This document shows positions 9,114-17,751 of a stretch of DNA of 64,000 bases, piece by piece. A model generated the notes under the pieces. It was not told the origin of the DNA. It ran no database searches and worked only from the letters and a program-made list of their open reading frames with translations. The translations under genes and the position numbers were made by a program. The DNA comes from Planctomonas deserti (GTDB taxonomy: Bacteria > Actinomycetota > Actinomycetes > Actinomycetales > Microbacteriaceae). The stretch's first letter is position 1, and each line of letters begins with the position of its first letter. The stretch covers positions 1,178,001 through 1,242,000 of the forward strand of contig NZ_QANL01000001.1 of NCBI RefSeq assembly GCF_003067705.1, in the 5' to 3' direction.

Positions 9114-10580
9114 TCACTGAACGGCCGAGGTCAGCCGCGCGAGGTTGTCGAGCACCCGGCCGCCGATGCGCCGCTTCTCCCACTCGTCGAGGGTCAGCTC
9201 GCGGCTCGCCTCGCGGTAGCCCTGCTCGACCCTGCGGAGGGCCGTCACGAACTCCGGCCCCCGCACCATGAGCGACACCTCGGCGTTGAGGGTGAACGAG
9301 CGGATGTCCATGTTGCTCGAGCCGATCACGGCGACGTCGTCGTCGATCGTGAAGTGCTTTGCGTGCAGGATGTACGGGGCCCGGTACATGAAGATCCGCA
9401 CGCCGGCCTTCAGCAGCGTCTCGTAGTACGAGCGCTGGGCGTGGTAGACGACGGGCTGGTCCCCGACCTCGCTGACGAACAGCTCGACGTGCAGGCCCCG
9501 CTGTACGGCCGTGGTGATGGCGTAGGTCATCGAATCGTCCGGCACGAAGTAGGGGCTCGTGATGACGATGCGTTCCTGCGCGTAGTAGAGCAGGGCGTTG
9601 AACAGGCGGAGGTTGTTCTCGCCCTCGAACCCCGGCCCGCTCGGCACGACCTGGCAGTCGAGCTGCTCGGGTCGCTCCCTCGGCACCGCGTTCTCGCTCT
9701 CGCGGACGAGGAGCTCGTCCGTCTCGGAGTACCAGTCGGTGATGAAGATTGCGTTGATGCCCGTGACGATGGGGCCCTCCAGCCGCACCATCAGGTCCTT
9801 CCACTTGAGGCCGCGCTCGCGGTTGATCACCCGGTTGTAGGTGCGGTGCACCATGTTCTGCGAGCCCATGAAGGCCACCTGGCCGTCGACGACCAGGAGC
9901 TTGCGGTGATTGCGCAGGTCGGGCCGCTGCCAGCGCCCGCGCAGCGGCTGCACCGGCAGCATGACCCGCCAGCTCACGCCGATCCGGTCGAGCTTCCGCT
10001 TCGTGCGGCGGAAGCCGGGCGTGCGCAGGGACGCGATGTGGTCCATGAGGACGCGGACGGTCACGCCCCGGCGCACGGCGTCCTCCATCGCGTCGAAGAA
10101 CGGCGCGGACATGGTGTCCCAGGACAGGATGTAGAACTCCACGTGCACGTAGCGCTGTGCGCGCCGCACCTCGTCGGCCATCGCCCGGATGGTGTCCTGG
10201 TACTCCTCGAGCAGACGCGCCGAGTTGCCGCCGACCAGCGGCATCGCGCCGAGCCGCCGGTTGAGCTCGACGACCGAATCCAGCCACGACGGCCACACGT
10301 GGTCCCGGCGCACCCGGTCCACGCCCTCCGTCGTCTCGAGGATGAAGCGGTTGATCTCCGCCTGCTTCTGCCGCCTGCGTCGCGGCAGCTTGTTGCTGCC
10401 GAACAGGAGGAACAGCAGGATGCCGAGGTAGGGGAGGAAGAAGATGGCCATGAGCCAGGCCATGGCCGTGGTGGGGCGGCGGTTGCGGGGGATGTAGATG
10501 AGTGCGAGGACGCGCACGAGGAGATCGACCCCGAACACCAGCGCGATCAGCGCGAGGGTGATCGTCGACAGGTCAGCCAT
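9114..10580 (-). CDS. cls: Cardiolipin synthase (phospholipase D family)
   Basis: Membrane phospholipid enzyme, 488 aa, joining phosphatidylglycerol units to make cardiolipin. Two N-terminal membrane segments (about 5-25 and 38-60) are followed by two PLD domains. Each has an HKD-type motif: HRKLLVVDGQVAFMGSQN (about residues 220-237) and HAKHFTIDDDVAVIGSSN (about 400-417). Both motifs have their His, Lys and Asp, so the enzyme should be active. A second PLD gene lies at 51449, and a remnant of a PLD 3' end at 50246. The stop codon is 9 bp from that of the convergent hypothetical gene. Confidence 0.93.
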   Translation of the reverse strand: MADLSTITLALIALVFGVDLLVRVLALIYIPRNRRPTTAMAWLMAIFFLPYLGILLFLLFGSNKLPRRRRQKQAEINRFILETTEGVDRVRRDHVWPSWLDSVVELNRRLGAMPLVGGNSARLLEEYQDTIRAMADEVRRAQRYVHVEFYILSWDTMSAPFFDAMEDAVRRGVTVRVLMDHIASLRTPGFRRTKRKLDRIGVSWRVMLPVQPLRGRWQRPDLRNHRKLLVVDGQVAFMGSQNMVHRTYNRVINRERGLKWKDLMVRLEGPIVTGINAIFITDWYSETDELLVRESENAVPRERPEQLDCQVVPSGPGFEGENNLRLFNALLYYAQERIVITSPYFVPDDSMTYAITTAVQRGLHVELFVSEVGDQPVVYHAQRSYYETLLKAGVRIFMYRAPYILHAKHFTIDDDVAVIGSSNMDIRSFTLNAEVSLMVRGPEFVTALRRVEQGYREASRELTLDEWEKRRIGGRVLDNLARLTSAVQ

Positions 10581-10646
10581 ACTGCCCGAAGTCTACCGAG
10601 CGGCCCTCTGCGCCCTCAGGCCCCCATCGGGGTCGTTCCGGGCGAT

Positions 10647-10756
10647 GCCCCTGCCCAGGCAGAAGGATCGTGCGCAGCTAAAAGCTGGGCAGGGCGAGAG
10701 GCGCCACTCCTGCAGGCGGGGTGGGCGGGGGCCCACTGCCTGCCTGCCTGGACGGG
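10647..10756. repeat. CTGCCCAGGCA-family palindrome, degenerate copy
   Basis: Intergenic copy of a family also at 14741 and 59284. The left arm CCCCTGCCCAGGCA is intact, followed by GATCGTGCGCAGC, a short A-rich loop, then GCTGGGCAGG. The outer right arm has decayed into a run of CTGCCTGCCTGCCTGG. It separates the start side of the cardiolipin synthase gene from the stop of the yajQ-like gene. Confidence 0.7.
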
Positions 10757-10766
10757 GGGAGCCGCG

Positions 10767-11255
10767 TCAGCGGAAGTTGACGAACTGCAGATCGAGGTCG
10801 AGGTCGGCGCCCTTGAGCAGCGCGATGGTGGCCTGCAGGTCGTCGCGGCTCTTGGAGCTGACCCGCAGCTCGTCGCCCTCGACGCGGCTCTTCACGGTCT
10901 TCGGCGCCTCGTCGCGGATGAGCTTGCCGATCTTCTTGGCGTGCTCGGCGTCGATGCCCTCCTTGAGCTTCGCCTCGATGCGGTACTCCTTGCCGGAGGC
11001 GAAGGGCTCGCCGGCGTCGAGGCTCTTGAGTGAGATCCCGCGCTTGATGAGCTTGGACTCGAACACGTCGAGGATGGCCTTCACGCGCTCCTCGCTCGAC
11101 GCCTTCATCAGCACCTTCTCGCCGCTCCACTCGATCGAGGCGCCGACGTTCTTGAAGTCGTAGCGCTGCTCGACCTCCTTGCTCGCCTGGTGCAGAGCGT
11201 TGTCGGCCTCCATGCGGTTGACCTTGCTGACGACGTCGAACGAGGAATCTGCCAT
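10767..11255 (-). CDS. YajQ-family putative cyclic-di-GMP-binding protein
   Basis: Small soluble protein, 162 aa, the full length of the YajQ/UPF0234 family. The N-terminal [19 protein letters not shown] and the segment [17 protein letters not shown] are family hallmarks, and the C-terminus [11 protein letters not shown] is the usual ending. Characterised members in Xanthomonas and Pseudomonas bind cyclic-di-GMP and act with a transcription factor; this role in actinomycetes is inference. The gene sits 10 bp from the LacI-type gene's stop on the same strand and about 3-5 kb from two GGDEF-type genes, which makes a signalling link plausible. Confidence 0.9.
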   Translation of the reverse strand: MADSSFDVVSKVNRMEADNALHQASKEVEQRYDFKNVGASIEWSGEKVLMKASSEERVKAILDVFESKLIKRGISLKSLDAGEPFASGKEYRIEAKLKEGIDAEHAKKIGKLIRDEAPKTVKSRVEGDELRVSSKSRDDLQATIALLKGADLDLDLQFVNFR

Positions 11256-11265
11256 GTGCTCAATG

Positions 11266-12285
11266 TTAAAGGGTGGAGGGCCGCGCCGTGCTTGCGCGCA
11301 CGACGAGCTCGTACGGCATCCGCACGTCCTGGTCCCTGCCGCGGTCGTCGCCCTCCGCGAGGTCGTCGAGGATCATGGACGCCGCACGCCAGCCCTGATC
11401 GCGGGGGAACTGGGCCACCGTGCTGAGCCCGAAGAACGCCGCCAGCTCGTGGTCGTCCACCCCGATCACGGACACGTCGTGCGGCACCGCGAGGCCGAGA
11501 TCGCGGGCGGCAAGGATGGCCCCGATCGCCATCTCGTCCGACGCCGCGAAGATGGCGGTGGGGCGCTGTCGCGGGTTGCCGAGCAGCTGCTTCGCGGCGA
11601 CGTAGCCGCCCTGGATCGTGTAGTCGGCGCGGTGGAAGAGCTCAGGGTTCGGGGCCAGCCCCGCATCCGCCAGGGCGCTCTGGTACCCGCGGAGCCGGTC
11701 GCCGCTCAGGCTGAACTCGTGCTCGGCCTCGGGGTTCTCGCCGATCAGGGCGATGCGCGTGTGACCGAGCGCGAGCAGGTGCTCCGTGGCGAGCCTCGCG
11801 ACCTCGACGTCGTCGATGCTGAGCGTCGGGACGCCGGGCAACGGGCCGCCCACCGCGACGAGCGGCTTGCCGAGCCCGAGCAGCGTCGAGATCTCGTGCG
11901 GCCGGAGCTTCAGGCAGATCGTGAGCACCGCATCCACCCTGCGCCGCAGGAGGAAGTCCTCGAACAGGCTCTGCCGGGTGTCCGCGCCGCCCGAGAGGTT
12001 GTAGAGCGTGAGGTCGTACCCGCTTTGCCGCAGCGCGGCCTGGGCGCCCTCGAGCACCTGCCCGAAGTACCAGCGGTTCACGAAGGGGATGACGACCCCA
12101 ACGTTGCGGGTGCGGCCCGACGCCAGGCCGGACGCGGTGGAGGAGACGACGTAGTCCAGCTCCGCCACGGCGCGCTCGACCTTCGTGCGGGTGGCGGGGG
12201 AGACGTTGCCGTTGCCGCTGAGCGCGCGGGAAACCGTCGCGGTCGAGACTCCGGCGAGCCGCGCGACCTCGGAGATGCTCGCCAT
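11266..12285 (-). CDS. LacI-family transcriptional regulator
   Basis: DNA-binding repressor, 339 aa. The N-terminal helix-turn-helix and hinge read [19 protein letters not shown], followed by the conserved [15 protein letters not shown] hinge. The rest is a periplasmic-binding-protein-like sugar sensor ([46 protein letters not shown]). No sugar gene is directly adjacent. The GH13 glucosidase 2.5 kb away carries two LacI-type operators upstream (16595, 16692), so this regulator may control it, but that is inference. yajQ follows 10 bp downstream on the same strand. Confidence 0.92.
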   Translation of the reverse strand: MASISEVARLAGVSTATVSRALSGNGNVSPATRTKVERAVAELDYVVSSTASGLASGRTRNVGVVIPFVNRWYFGQVLEGAQAALRQSGYDLTLYNLSGGADTRQSLFEDFLLRRRVDAVLTICLKLRPHEISTLLGLGKPLVAVGGPLPGVPTLSIDDVEVARLATEHLLALGHTRIALIGENPEAEHEFSLSGDRLRGYQSALADAGLAPNPELFHRADYTIQGGYVAAKQLLGNPRQRPTAIFAASDEMAIGAILAARDLGLAVPHDVSVIGVDDHELAAFFGLSTVAQFPRDQGWRAASMILDDLAEGDDRGRDQDVRMPYELVVRASTARPSTL

Positions 12286-12393
12286 GCCTCAACCCTACGG
12301 GTGCGGCGCGCCGTGATTTCGCCCCAGAGGCGAGGCGTGGGTATCATTACCGAGCGCATTCGGTCGGGTGATTACACGCGGTCGGGAGCGTAC

Positions 12394-12475
12394 GGCGAGT
12401 TACCCAAGCGGCCAAAGGGATCTGACTGTAAATCAGACTGCTCAGCATTCGGGGGTTCGAATCCCTCACTCGCCA
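12394..12475 (+). tRNA. tRNA-Tyr (GTA)
   Basis: 82-nt class II tRNA. The acceptor stem is GGCGAGT with ACTCGCC, the anticodon loop is CTGTAAA giving anticodon GTA, there is a long variable arm, and the T-arm holds GGTTCGAATCC. No CCA is encoded. Confidence 0.96.
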
Positions 12476-12482
12476 CCGGATG

Positions 12483-12513
12483 AACCCCCTCCTCGTGAGG
12501 GGGTTCTTCGTTT
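12483..12513 (+). terminator. Rho-independent terminator after tRNA-Tyr
   Basis: Eight-bp stem AACCCCCT / AGGGGGTT with a 7-nt loop, followed by CTTCGTTTG. It starts 8 bp after the tRNA. Confidence 0.8.
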
Positions 12514-12608
12514 GTCCGGCCCGCAGTCCGCAGCCGAACCCTCCCGCGGCGGGCCTCACTAGCATCGAAGGGCGGCACCGGCCGCCGGACGGAAGGCGGA
12601 ATCGACGC

Positions 12609-13439
12609 ATGGACGCTCACCCCGGAACGCAGGAGCTGCTCGACATCGCGAGGAGCATCGCCCTCGAGGCCGGCGCGCTGGCCAAGAGGCGGCGTGACGA
12701 GGGCGTCGAGGTGGCCGCGTCCAAGTCGTCGCCGGAGGACGTCGTCACCTTCGCCGACCAGGAGGCGGAGGCGCTCATCCGGCGCAGGCTCGCGGAGCGC
12801 CGCCCGCAGGACGGCTTCTTCGGCGAGGAGTCCGGCGCCGAACGCGGCAGCAGCGGCCTGACCTGGGTCGTGGACCCGATCGACGGCACGGTCAACTTCC
12901 TCTACGGCATCCCCCAGTGGGCCATCAGCATCGCGGTCGTGGAGGGCGAGCCGGACCCGACCACCTGGCGCGCGATCGCGGGCTGCGTCTACGCGCCCGC
13001 GTCCGAAGAGGTGTTCACCGCCGGCGCAGGCGCCGGGGCCTTCCTGGGCGACGTCCCGCTGCGGGCCAGCGCCTCGACAGATCTCTCACAGGCACTCGTC
13101 GCGACCGGGTTCTCCTACAGCGCCGAGCGCCGCGGAAAGCAGGCCGCCGTGGTGTCCGAGCTCATCACGCGTGTCCGCGACATCCGTCGCGTCGGGTCCG
13201 CGGCCCTCGACCTCTGCTACGTGGGCGCGGGGCGGCTGGACGGGTACTACGAGCAGGGGCTGAACCCGTGGGACATGGCCGCGGGCGCGCTCGTCGCGGC
13301 CGAAGCGGGGGCCCGGGTGACGGGCTGGGACGGTGCGCCCGCGAGCCGGGGCTTCCTCCTCGCGGCGGCTCCCGGGGTGGCCGGCGGACTCGAGGATCTA
13401 CTGCGCGAGCAGTTCCCCCTGATGGGGGAACTGGCTTAA
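12609..13439 (+). CDS. Inositol-monophosphatase-family phosphatase
   Basis: Mg2+-dependent phosphatase of the IMPase/FIG superfamily, 276 aa from ATG 12609. An earlier in-frame ATG at 12480 lies inside the tRNA terminator and is rejected. Metal-binding motifs are complete: GEESG (about 75-79), WVVDPIDGTVNF (about 89-100) and WDMAAG near residue 220. Possible substrates are inositol phosphate, histidinol phosphate (HisN) or 3'-phosphoadenosine phosphate; sequence alone does not decide. It stands alone between tRNA-Tyr and the M23 peptidase. Confidence 0.88.
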   Translation: MDAHPGTQELLDIARSIALEAGALAKRRRDEGVEVAASKSSPEDVVTFADQEAEALIRRRLAERRPQDGFFGEESGAERGSSGLTWVVDPIDGTVNFLYGIPQWAISIAVVEGEPDPTTWRAIAGCVYAPASEEVFTAGAGAGAFLGDVPLRASASTDLSQALVATGFSYSAERRGKQAAVVSELITRVRDIRRVGSAALDLCYVGAGRLDGYYEQGLNPWDMAAGALVAAEAGARVTGWDGAPASRGFLLAAAPGVAGGLEDLLREQFPLMGELA

Positions 13440-13632
13440 CGCCGGAAATATAGGTACTCTTTACCGATCCGTTATAAAGCCACCGGCGCGCCGGTCTTGC
13501 GGATCACTCCCTTACCCAGTAGTTCCGGCGCTTCCCGTGCGCCCCGGTCTCCAGGAGACACCTATTCTTTCGCCTGCCGCATCGCGTATGCGCGCTCCCC
13601 GACCCCGCGCCCGCGCGCCCCGGAGTGTGTGA

Positions 13633-14727
13633 ATGCCTACCCCGACCCAGGACCAGAACGCTCCCCTCTCGACGCCGCTGACGCGGCGTCATCTGCGTGA
13701 GGCCGAGCGCGCCGAGCTCGCGACCCGCCGACACCGCGGGCGCCGCTCCACCTTCACGGCCGCCCCCCGCGCGGGGAGCGTGCACTCGGAGCCCCTTCCC
13801 CTGACGGCCTCGACCACCGCGATCGGCAGCAGCCCGGTCACCGCCTCCGCCCCCGTGATCGGGACCACCCCGATCACCGTGTCGGCGCCCGCCGTCGGGT
13901 TCGCACCCACGACCGCGCCCGCCCCGGTGATCGGCGTCGCCCCCGTCACCGCCGCCGCCGCGGTCGCACGCGAGCGCTCGTCCTTCTCCCGCACCGCCCG
14001 CCGGTCGGCCACCCAGTCGTTCGCCTCGAAGGGCCTCACGGTGCTCACGATGGGCTTCGTCGCGACCGTCACGGTCGCGACGTCCCTGCCCGCGAACGCG
14101 CTGTACTCGCCGGAGGAGACCATCGCGGCCCCCGTCGCCAGTGCCACGTACGCCGCCGCCGGCATGGCGGGCGCGCAGTCGGTGACCGTTCCGGACGCGA
14201 AGATGGAGACGATCGCCCACGACACCTATGCGGTCGAGGCGTACCAGGAGGTCCAGGTCGCGCAGGGCGACGGCGTCGGCACCTTCGCCAACGACCCGAA
14301 CGGCACGATCCAGTGGCCGTTCAGCACCGCGGTGCCCATCTCGGGCACCTTCGGCTACCGCATCGCGCCCTGCAGCAACGGCTGCTCGAGCGACCACAAG
14401 GGTGTCGACTTCGCCCCCGGCATGGGCGCCCCGATCCAGGCGATCGCCGACGGCGTCGTGCGCTACGCGGAGAGCTCGGACTACGGCCTCGGTGTGCACG
14501 TGATCATCGACCACATGATCGACGGCCACCTGGTCACGAGCGTCTACGGCCACATGCAGTTCGGCTCGCTCAAGGTGACCGAGGGGCAGACCGTCACGGT
14601 CGGCCAGCAGATCGGCGGCGTCGGCTCCACCGGCGCATCCACCGGTCCGCACCTGCACCTCGAGATCCACCTCGAGGACGGCACGGCCATCGACCCCTAC
14701 GCCTGGCTCAAGGCGCACGCCAACTAG
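13633..14727 (+). CDS. Membrane-anchored M23 peptidase (LytM-like)
   Basis: Predicted peptidoglycan endopeptidase, 364 aa. About 115 N-terminal residues precede one hydrophobic anchor (GLTVLTMGFVATVTVATSL), after which the enzyme would face the wall. The N-terminal part has a loose repeat of the form APVIGxxPVTA, about four times between residues 55 and 110. The zinc metallopeptidase domain keeps HKGVDFAPG (first His, Asp) and GPHLHLEIH (second catalytic pair). TSVYGHM lies between. The 193-bp leader contains a perfect palindrome ACCGGCGCGCCGGT at 13482 and no riboswitch I could recognise. It converges on the GH13 gene. Confidence 0.88.
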   Translation: MPTPTQDQNAPLSTPLTRRHLREAERAELATRRHRGRRSTFTAAPRAGSVHSEPLPLTASTTAIGSSPVTASAPVIGTTPITVSAPAVGFAPTTAPAPVIGVAPVTAAAAVARERSSFSRTARRSATQSFASKGLTVLTMGFVATVTVATSLPANALYSPEETIAAPVASATYAAAGMAGAQSVTVPDAKMETIAHDTYAVEAYQEVQVAQGDGVGTFANDPNGTIQWPFSTAVPISGTFGYRIAPCSNGCSSDHKGVDFAPGMGAPIQAIADGVVRYAESSDYGLGVHVIIDHMIDGHLVTSVYGHMQFGSLKVTEGQTVTVGQQIGGVGSTGASTGPHLHLEIHLEDGTAIDPYAWLKAHAN

Positions 14728-14740
14728 CCCCGCAATCCAT

Positions 14741-14813
14741 CCTCCCCCTGCCCAGGCAGGAGGATCGTGCCCAGCTTGACGCTGCGCAGGATCCTCGTGC
14801 CTGGGCAGAGGCG
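14741..14813. repeat. CTGCCCAGGCA-family two-tier palindrome
   Basis: Outer arms CTGCCCAGGCA / TGCCTGGGCAG pair perfectly. Inner arms GATCGTGCCCAGC / GCTGCGCAGGATC pair with two mismatches around a 5-6 nt loop. It lies between the convergent M23 and GH13 genes and could end transcription from both sides. Related to the elements at 10647 and 59284. Confidence 0.8.
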
Positions 14814-14824
14814 CGAGAGGCGGG

Positions 14825-16564
14825 TCAGTCCTCGACCAGCCAGACGGTGGTGTCGGTGGGCAGCACGCCCTCGCGGAGGTCCTCAGAGGAGAGCAGGACG
14901 CGACCGGAGGGCAGCTCGACCGGCACCTCGCCGAGGTTGCTGATCACCGTGACGCCGCTGTTGCGGAACGCGACGACCTCGTCGCGGAAGCCGGGGAGCC
15001 ACTCGACCGCGCCGAGGCCGAGCTCGCGCTCGCGCCGCAGGCGCAGGGCGGTGCGGTACAGCTCGAGCGTCGACCCGGGCCGCCCCGCCTGGGCGGATCG
15101 GGCGTAGTCGTCCCAGTCACCGGGCTGGGGGAGCCAGCTCTCGCCCGATGGGCTGAAGCCGTACGCGGGCACGCCGGGTTCCCATGGGATCGGCACGCGG
15201 CAGCCGTCGCGCCCGTATCGCTCGCCCGCCGTGCGGAAGAACGTCGGGTCCTCGCGGAACGCGTCCGGCAGGTCGATGACCTCGGGCAGGCCGAGCTCCT
15301 CGCCCTGGTAGACGTACGCGCTGCCGGGGAGCGAGAGCATGAGCGCGCTCGCGGCCCGCGCGCGGCGCAGACCGAGCACCGCATCCGGCTTGCCCGGCGT
15401 GAGCGGGCCGATGCCGGCGCCCTGCGGGCCGCTGTCATCCAGGCCGAGCCGGCTCGCGTGGCGCACGACGTCGTGGTTGGACAGCACCCACGTGCTCGGC
15501 GCGCCCACCTCGCCGAACGCGCTGATCGAGGTGTCGATGGTCCTCCGGAGGGCCGAGGCCTCCCAGTCGGTCTCGAGATAGGTGAAGTTGAAGGCCTGGT
15601 GCATCTCGTCCGGGCGCACCCATTCTGCGAGCCGGCTCAGCGGCTCGACCCAGGCCTCGGCCACGAGTGCCCGATCGCCCTCGTACTGGTCGAGGACCCG
15701 CCGCCAGTCGCGGAAGATCTCGTGCACGCCCTCCTGCCCGAAGTAGGGCGGGATCTGCGCCTCGCCCGCCTCGAGCTCGTCGCCGAGGCCGCCGCCCATG
15801 CTGCCCGCGTCGGCGGGCGGGGTGTAGTCGGGGAGCCCGGCCGCCTTGACCATGCCGTGAGCGACGTCGACGCGGAAGCCGTCGACACCGCGATCCAGCC
15901 AGAAGCGCAGCACGTCGCGGAACCGGTCGTGCACCCACGGGTTCTCCCAGTCGAGGTCGGGCTGCGACCGGTCGAACAGGTGCAGGTACCACTGACCGGG
16001 CGTGCCGTCGGCCTCGGTGATGCGGGTCCAGGCGTTGCCGCCGAAGATTGACTGCCAGTTGTTCGGCGGCAGCTCGCCGTTCTCGCCGGAGCCATCGCGG
16101 AAGATGTAGCGGCTGCGCTCGACGCTGCCGACGGGGGAGGCCAGGGCGGCCTGGAACCAGGCGTGCTCGTTCGAGGAGTGGTTCGGAACGATGTCGACGA
16201 TCACGCGCATCCCGAGGTCGTGGGCCTCGCGCTGCAGGCGGTCGAAGTCGGCGAGCGTACCGAAGCGGGGGTCGACGTCGCAGTAGTCGGCCACGTCGTA
16301 CCCGGCGTCATTCTGCGGCGACGTGTAGAAGGGGGAGAGCCAGATCGCATCCACGCCGAGATCCCGCAGTGCGGGCAGGCGGTCGCTGATGCCCGCGAGG
16401 TCGCCCATCCCGTCGCCGTTCGAGTCCGCGAAGGAGCGCGGATAGATCTGGTAGATGACGGCGGAGCGCCACCACTCGGAGCCGGCGACGAGGACGGCGC
16501 CGGTGTCCGGTCCGGTGGATGAGCGGAGAGAGGCACCGGAATCCGGGCTGTTCACGGAAGACAT
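14825..16564 (-). CDS. GH13 alpha-glucosidase / oligo-1,6-glucosidase
   Basis: Glycoside hydrolase family 13, 579 aa, cytoplasmic (no signal peptide). Conserved regions in order: DIVPNHSS (122-132), GFRVDVAHG with nucleophile Asp233, VAEAW with acid/base Glu303, and SNHDVVRH with transition-state Asp365. QIYPRSFADSNGDGMGDL at the start is typical of alpha-glucosidases and trehalose-type enzymes. It probably cleaves imported malto- or isomalto-oligosaccharides. No transporter is adjacent. Two LacI-type operators lie 31 and 128 bp upstream of the ATG and suggest repression relieved by sugar. Confidence 0.93.
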   Translation of the reverse strand: MSSVNSPDSGASLRSSTGPDTGAVLVAGSEWWRSAVIYQIYPRSFADSNGDGMGDLAGISDRLPALRDLGVDAIWLSPFYTSPQNDAGYDVADYCDVDPRFGTLADFDRLQREAHDLGMRVIVDIVPNHSSNEHAWFQAALASPVGSVERSRYIFRDGSGENGELPPNNWQSIFGGNAWTRITEADGTPGQWYLHLFDRSQPDLDWENPWVHDRFRDVLRFWLDRGVDGFRVDVAHGMVKAAGLPDYTPPADAGSMGGGLGDELEAGEAQIPPYFGQEGVHEIFRDWRRVLDQYEGDRALVAEAWVEPLSRLAEWVRPDEMHQAFNFTYLETDWEASALRRTIDTSISAFGEVGAPSTWVLSNHDVVRHASRLGLDDSGPQGAGIGPLTPGKPDAVLGLRRARAASALMLSLPGSAYVYQGEELGLPEVIDLPDAFREDPTFFRTAGERYGRDGCRVPIPWEPGVPAYGFSPSGESWLPQPGDWDDYARSAQAGRPGSTLELYRTALRLRRERELGLGAVEWLPGFRDEVVAFRNSGVTVISNLGEVPVELPSGRVLLSSEDLREGVLPTDTTVWLVED

Positions 16565-16594
16565 GGTCGCTACAGTACGTCATCCCGGACGTCG

Positions 16595-16608
16595 TGTAAG
16601 CGCTTGCA
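16595..16608. promoter_or_regulatory. LacI-type operator 1 upstream of GH13 gene
   Basis: TGTAAGCGCTTGCA matches the LacI/CcpA-type consensus TGNAANCGNTTNCA at every fixed position. It lies 31 bp before the GH13 start codon. A TACTGT box (-10-like) lies between it and the ATG, so binding would block RNA polymerase. Confidence 0.75.
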
Positions 16609-16691
16609 GCCGCGGCGTGGCCGCGGGGCCGGGATGTGCGCCATCCGGCCTACTCCGGCTTCTCCTCGCGCCACTGCCGCACTATGTGCGC

Positions 16692-16705
16692 TGCAATCGC
16701 TTGCA
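16692..16705. promoter_or_regulatory. LacI-type operator 2 upstream of GH13 gene
   Basis: TGCAATCGCTTGCA also matches TGNAANCGNTTNCA fully. It is 97 bp from operator 1 (start to start), about nine helical turns, so the two could be bridged by a tetrameric LacI-type repressor. Confidence 0.7.
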
Positions 16706-16784
16706 GGATCCGCGCCCGTCGCGCCGTCCCAAGTACCGCGCGGGAAGACTGCGGGAAACGGCGCAGGCCGGGCGGCCGGCACTC

Positions 16785-16958
16785 TCACCTGCGGCGGTGG
16801 GACCCGTGCTCGTCGTAGTGGCCGTCGTGCGGCGCGTGCTTGTGGCCGTCGTGCACGTAGTCCACGTGGTCCTCGTGCTTCACGGCGGGGTGACCGCAGG
16901 TGGCGCTGTGCTCGTGCTCGGCCACGGTGTGCTCCGCCGGGTCCTTCTTGTCCGTCAT
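16785..16958 (-). CDS. Small histidine-rich protein
   Basis: 57 aa from ATG 16958; upstream in-frame starts lack support. Thirteen of 57 residues are His, mostly as HxH or GH/DH pairs in the second half (for example VHDGHKHAPHDGHYDEHG), with one Cys (CGH). This suggests binding of Zn2+, Ni2+ or Cu2+. Short His-rich proteins of this type are common in actinobacteria and are sometimes labelled as zinc-transporter-like by automatic pipelines, without evidence. A plausible Shine-Dalgarno sequence GGGAG lies 8-12 nt upstream. No metal transporter or Zur box was recognised nearby. Confidence 0.7.
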   Translation of the reverse strand: MTDKKDPAEHTVAEHEHSATCGHPAVKHEDHVDYVHDGHKHAPHDGHYDEHGSHRRR

Positions 16959-17022
16959 GGTGGTGCTCTCCCTCCCCCGACCGTACCCTCGAAGCACCCG
17001 ATGGGACCAGGAAAGGAGCATC

Positions 17023-17451
17023 GTGGCCGGCAAAATCGGCAACATCGTCATGGACTGCGAGAACCCCCGCGCCCTGTCGCACTTCTGGTCGGACGTGCTC
17101 GGCTATCCCCGCGCGGAGTACCCCGAGGAGATGCGTGCGGCCCTCCTGACCGCAGGGCTCTCCGAGGACGACCTTGCGGCACGGTCCATCGCGGAGGACC
17201 CGACCGGGGAGGGACCGCGCTTCTTCTTCCAGCGCGTGCCCGAGGGGAAGGTCGTGAAGAACCGCGTGCACGTCGACGTGAACGCGACGCCGGGTCGCCG
17301 GGCCACTCCGGCCGAGGTCGACGCCGAGGTGGAGCGGGTCGTCGCGCTCGGCGCGACCGTGCTGCGCAGGGCGGAGTCGATGTGGGGTCCCTACCCCGAG
17401 TACCACTACGTGATGGCCGACCCGGAGGGCAACGAGTTCTGCATCCAGTGA
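17023..17451 (+). CDS. VOC/glyoxalase-like protein
   Basis: 142 aa from GTG 17023, chosen because AAAGGAG lies 5-6 nt upstream; earlier in-frame starts would overlap the divergent promoter. Fold features of the vicinal-oxygen-chelate superfamily: NIVMDCENPRALSHFWSDVLGY at the start (shown here as seen at residues 7-28), a central RVHVDVNA strand with His, and YHYVMADPEGNEFCI at the end, the usual glyoxalase-like closing motif. Substrate is unknown; members include dioxygenases, glyoxalases and resistance proteins. Confidence 0.85.
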   Translation: MAGKIGNIVMDCENPRALSHFWSDVLGYPRAEYPEEMRAALLTAGLSEDDLAARSIAEDPTGEGPRFFFQRVPEGKVVKNRVHVDVNATPGRRATPAEVDAEVERVVALGATVLRRAESMWGPYPEYHYVMADPEGNEFCIQ

Positions 17452-17529
17452 CGCGTTCGGGAGCGGCTCACAATGCTGCTATCCTCTAACGGTGCCAACG
17501 GCCGGTCCCCTGCGGACGGGCCAGGCGAC

Positions 17530-17601
17530 GCCCCGATAGCTCAGTGGTAGAGCATCTCCATGGTAAGGAGAAGGTCCAGGGTTCAAGTCCCTGTCGGGGC
17601 C
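17530..17601 (+). tRNA. tRNA-Thr (GGT)
   Basis: Acceptor GCCCCGA / TCGGGGC; anticodon stem TCTCC / GGAGA around loop ATGGTAA (anticodon GGT); T-arm GGTTCAAGTCC. A TATCCT -10-like box lies about 40 bp upstream. Confidence 0.95.
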
Positions 17602-17638
17602 CGGACTGTGTCAGGCCCTATGGCCGGATGAACGTCTT

Positions 17639-17712
17639 GGCGGGGTAGCTCAGGTGGTTAGAGCACACGGCTCATAATCGTGGTGTCGCGGGTTCAAGTC
17701 CCGCTCCCGCTA
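17639..17712 (+). tRNA. tRNA-Met (CAT), elongator type
   Basis: Acceptor GGCGGGG / TCCCGCT with two G-U pairs; anticodon loop CTCATAA (anticodon CAT) on stem CACGG / TCGTG. The stem lacks the three G-C pairs of initiator tRNA. A tRNA-Ile with lysidine-modified CAT is less likely but not excluded. Confidence 0.9.
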
Positions 17713-17716
17713 CTGA

Positions 17717-17751
17717 ACGCCCCGGAATCTCGCCGTTCCGGGGCGTTTCTT
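17717..17751 (+). terminator. Rho-independent terminator after the tRNA pair
   Basis: Eleven-bp stem ACGCCCCGGAA / TTCCGGGGCGT with an 8-nt loop, followed by TTCTT. Confidence 0.88.

Noticed and set aside
12480-12608. Upstream extension of the inositol-phosphatase gene
   Set aside because: It would include the tRNA-Tyr terminator; the extension has no conserved features.
13441-13632. Possible c-di-AMP riboswitch before the M23 peptidase, as seen in other actinobacteria
   Set aside because: The conserved sequence blocks of that riboswitch were not found; only short palindromes are present.
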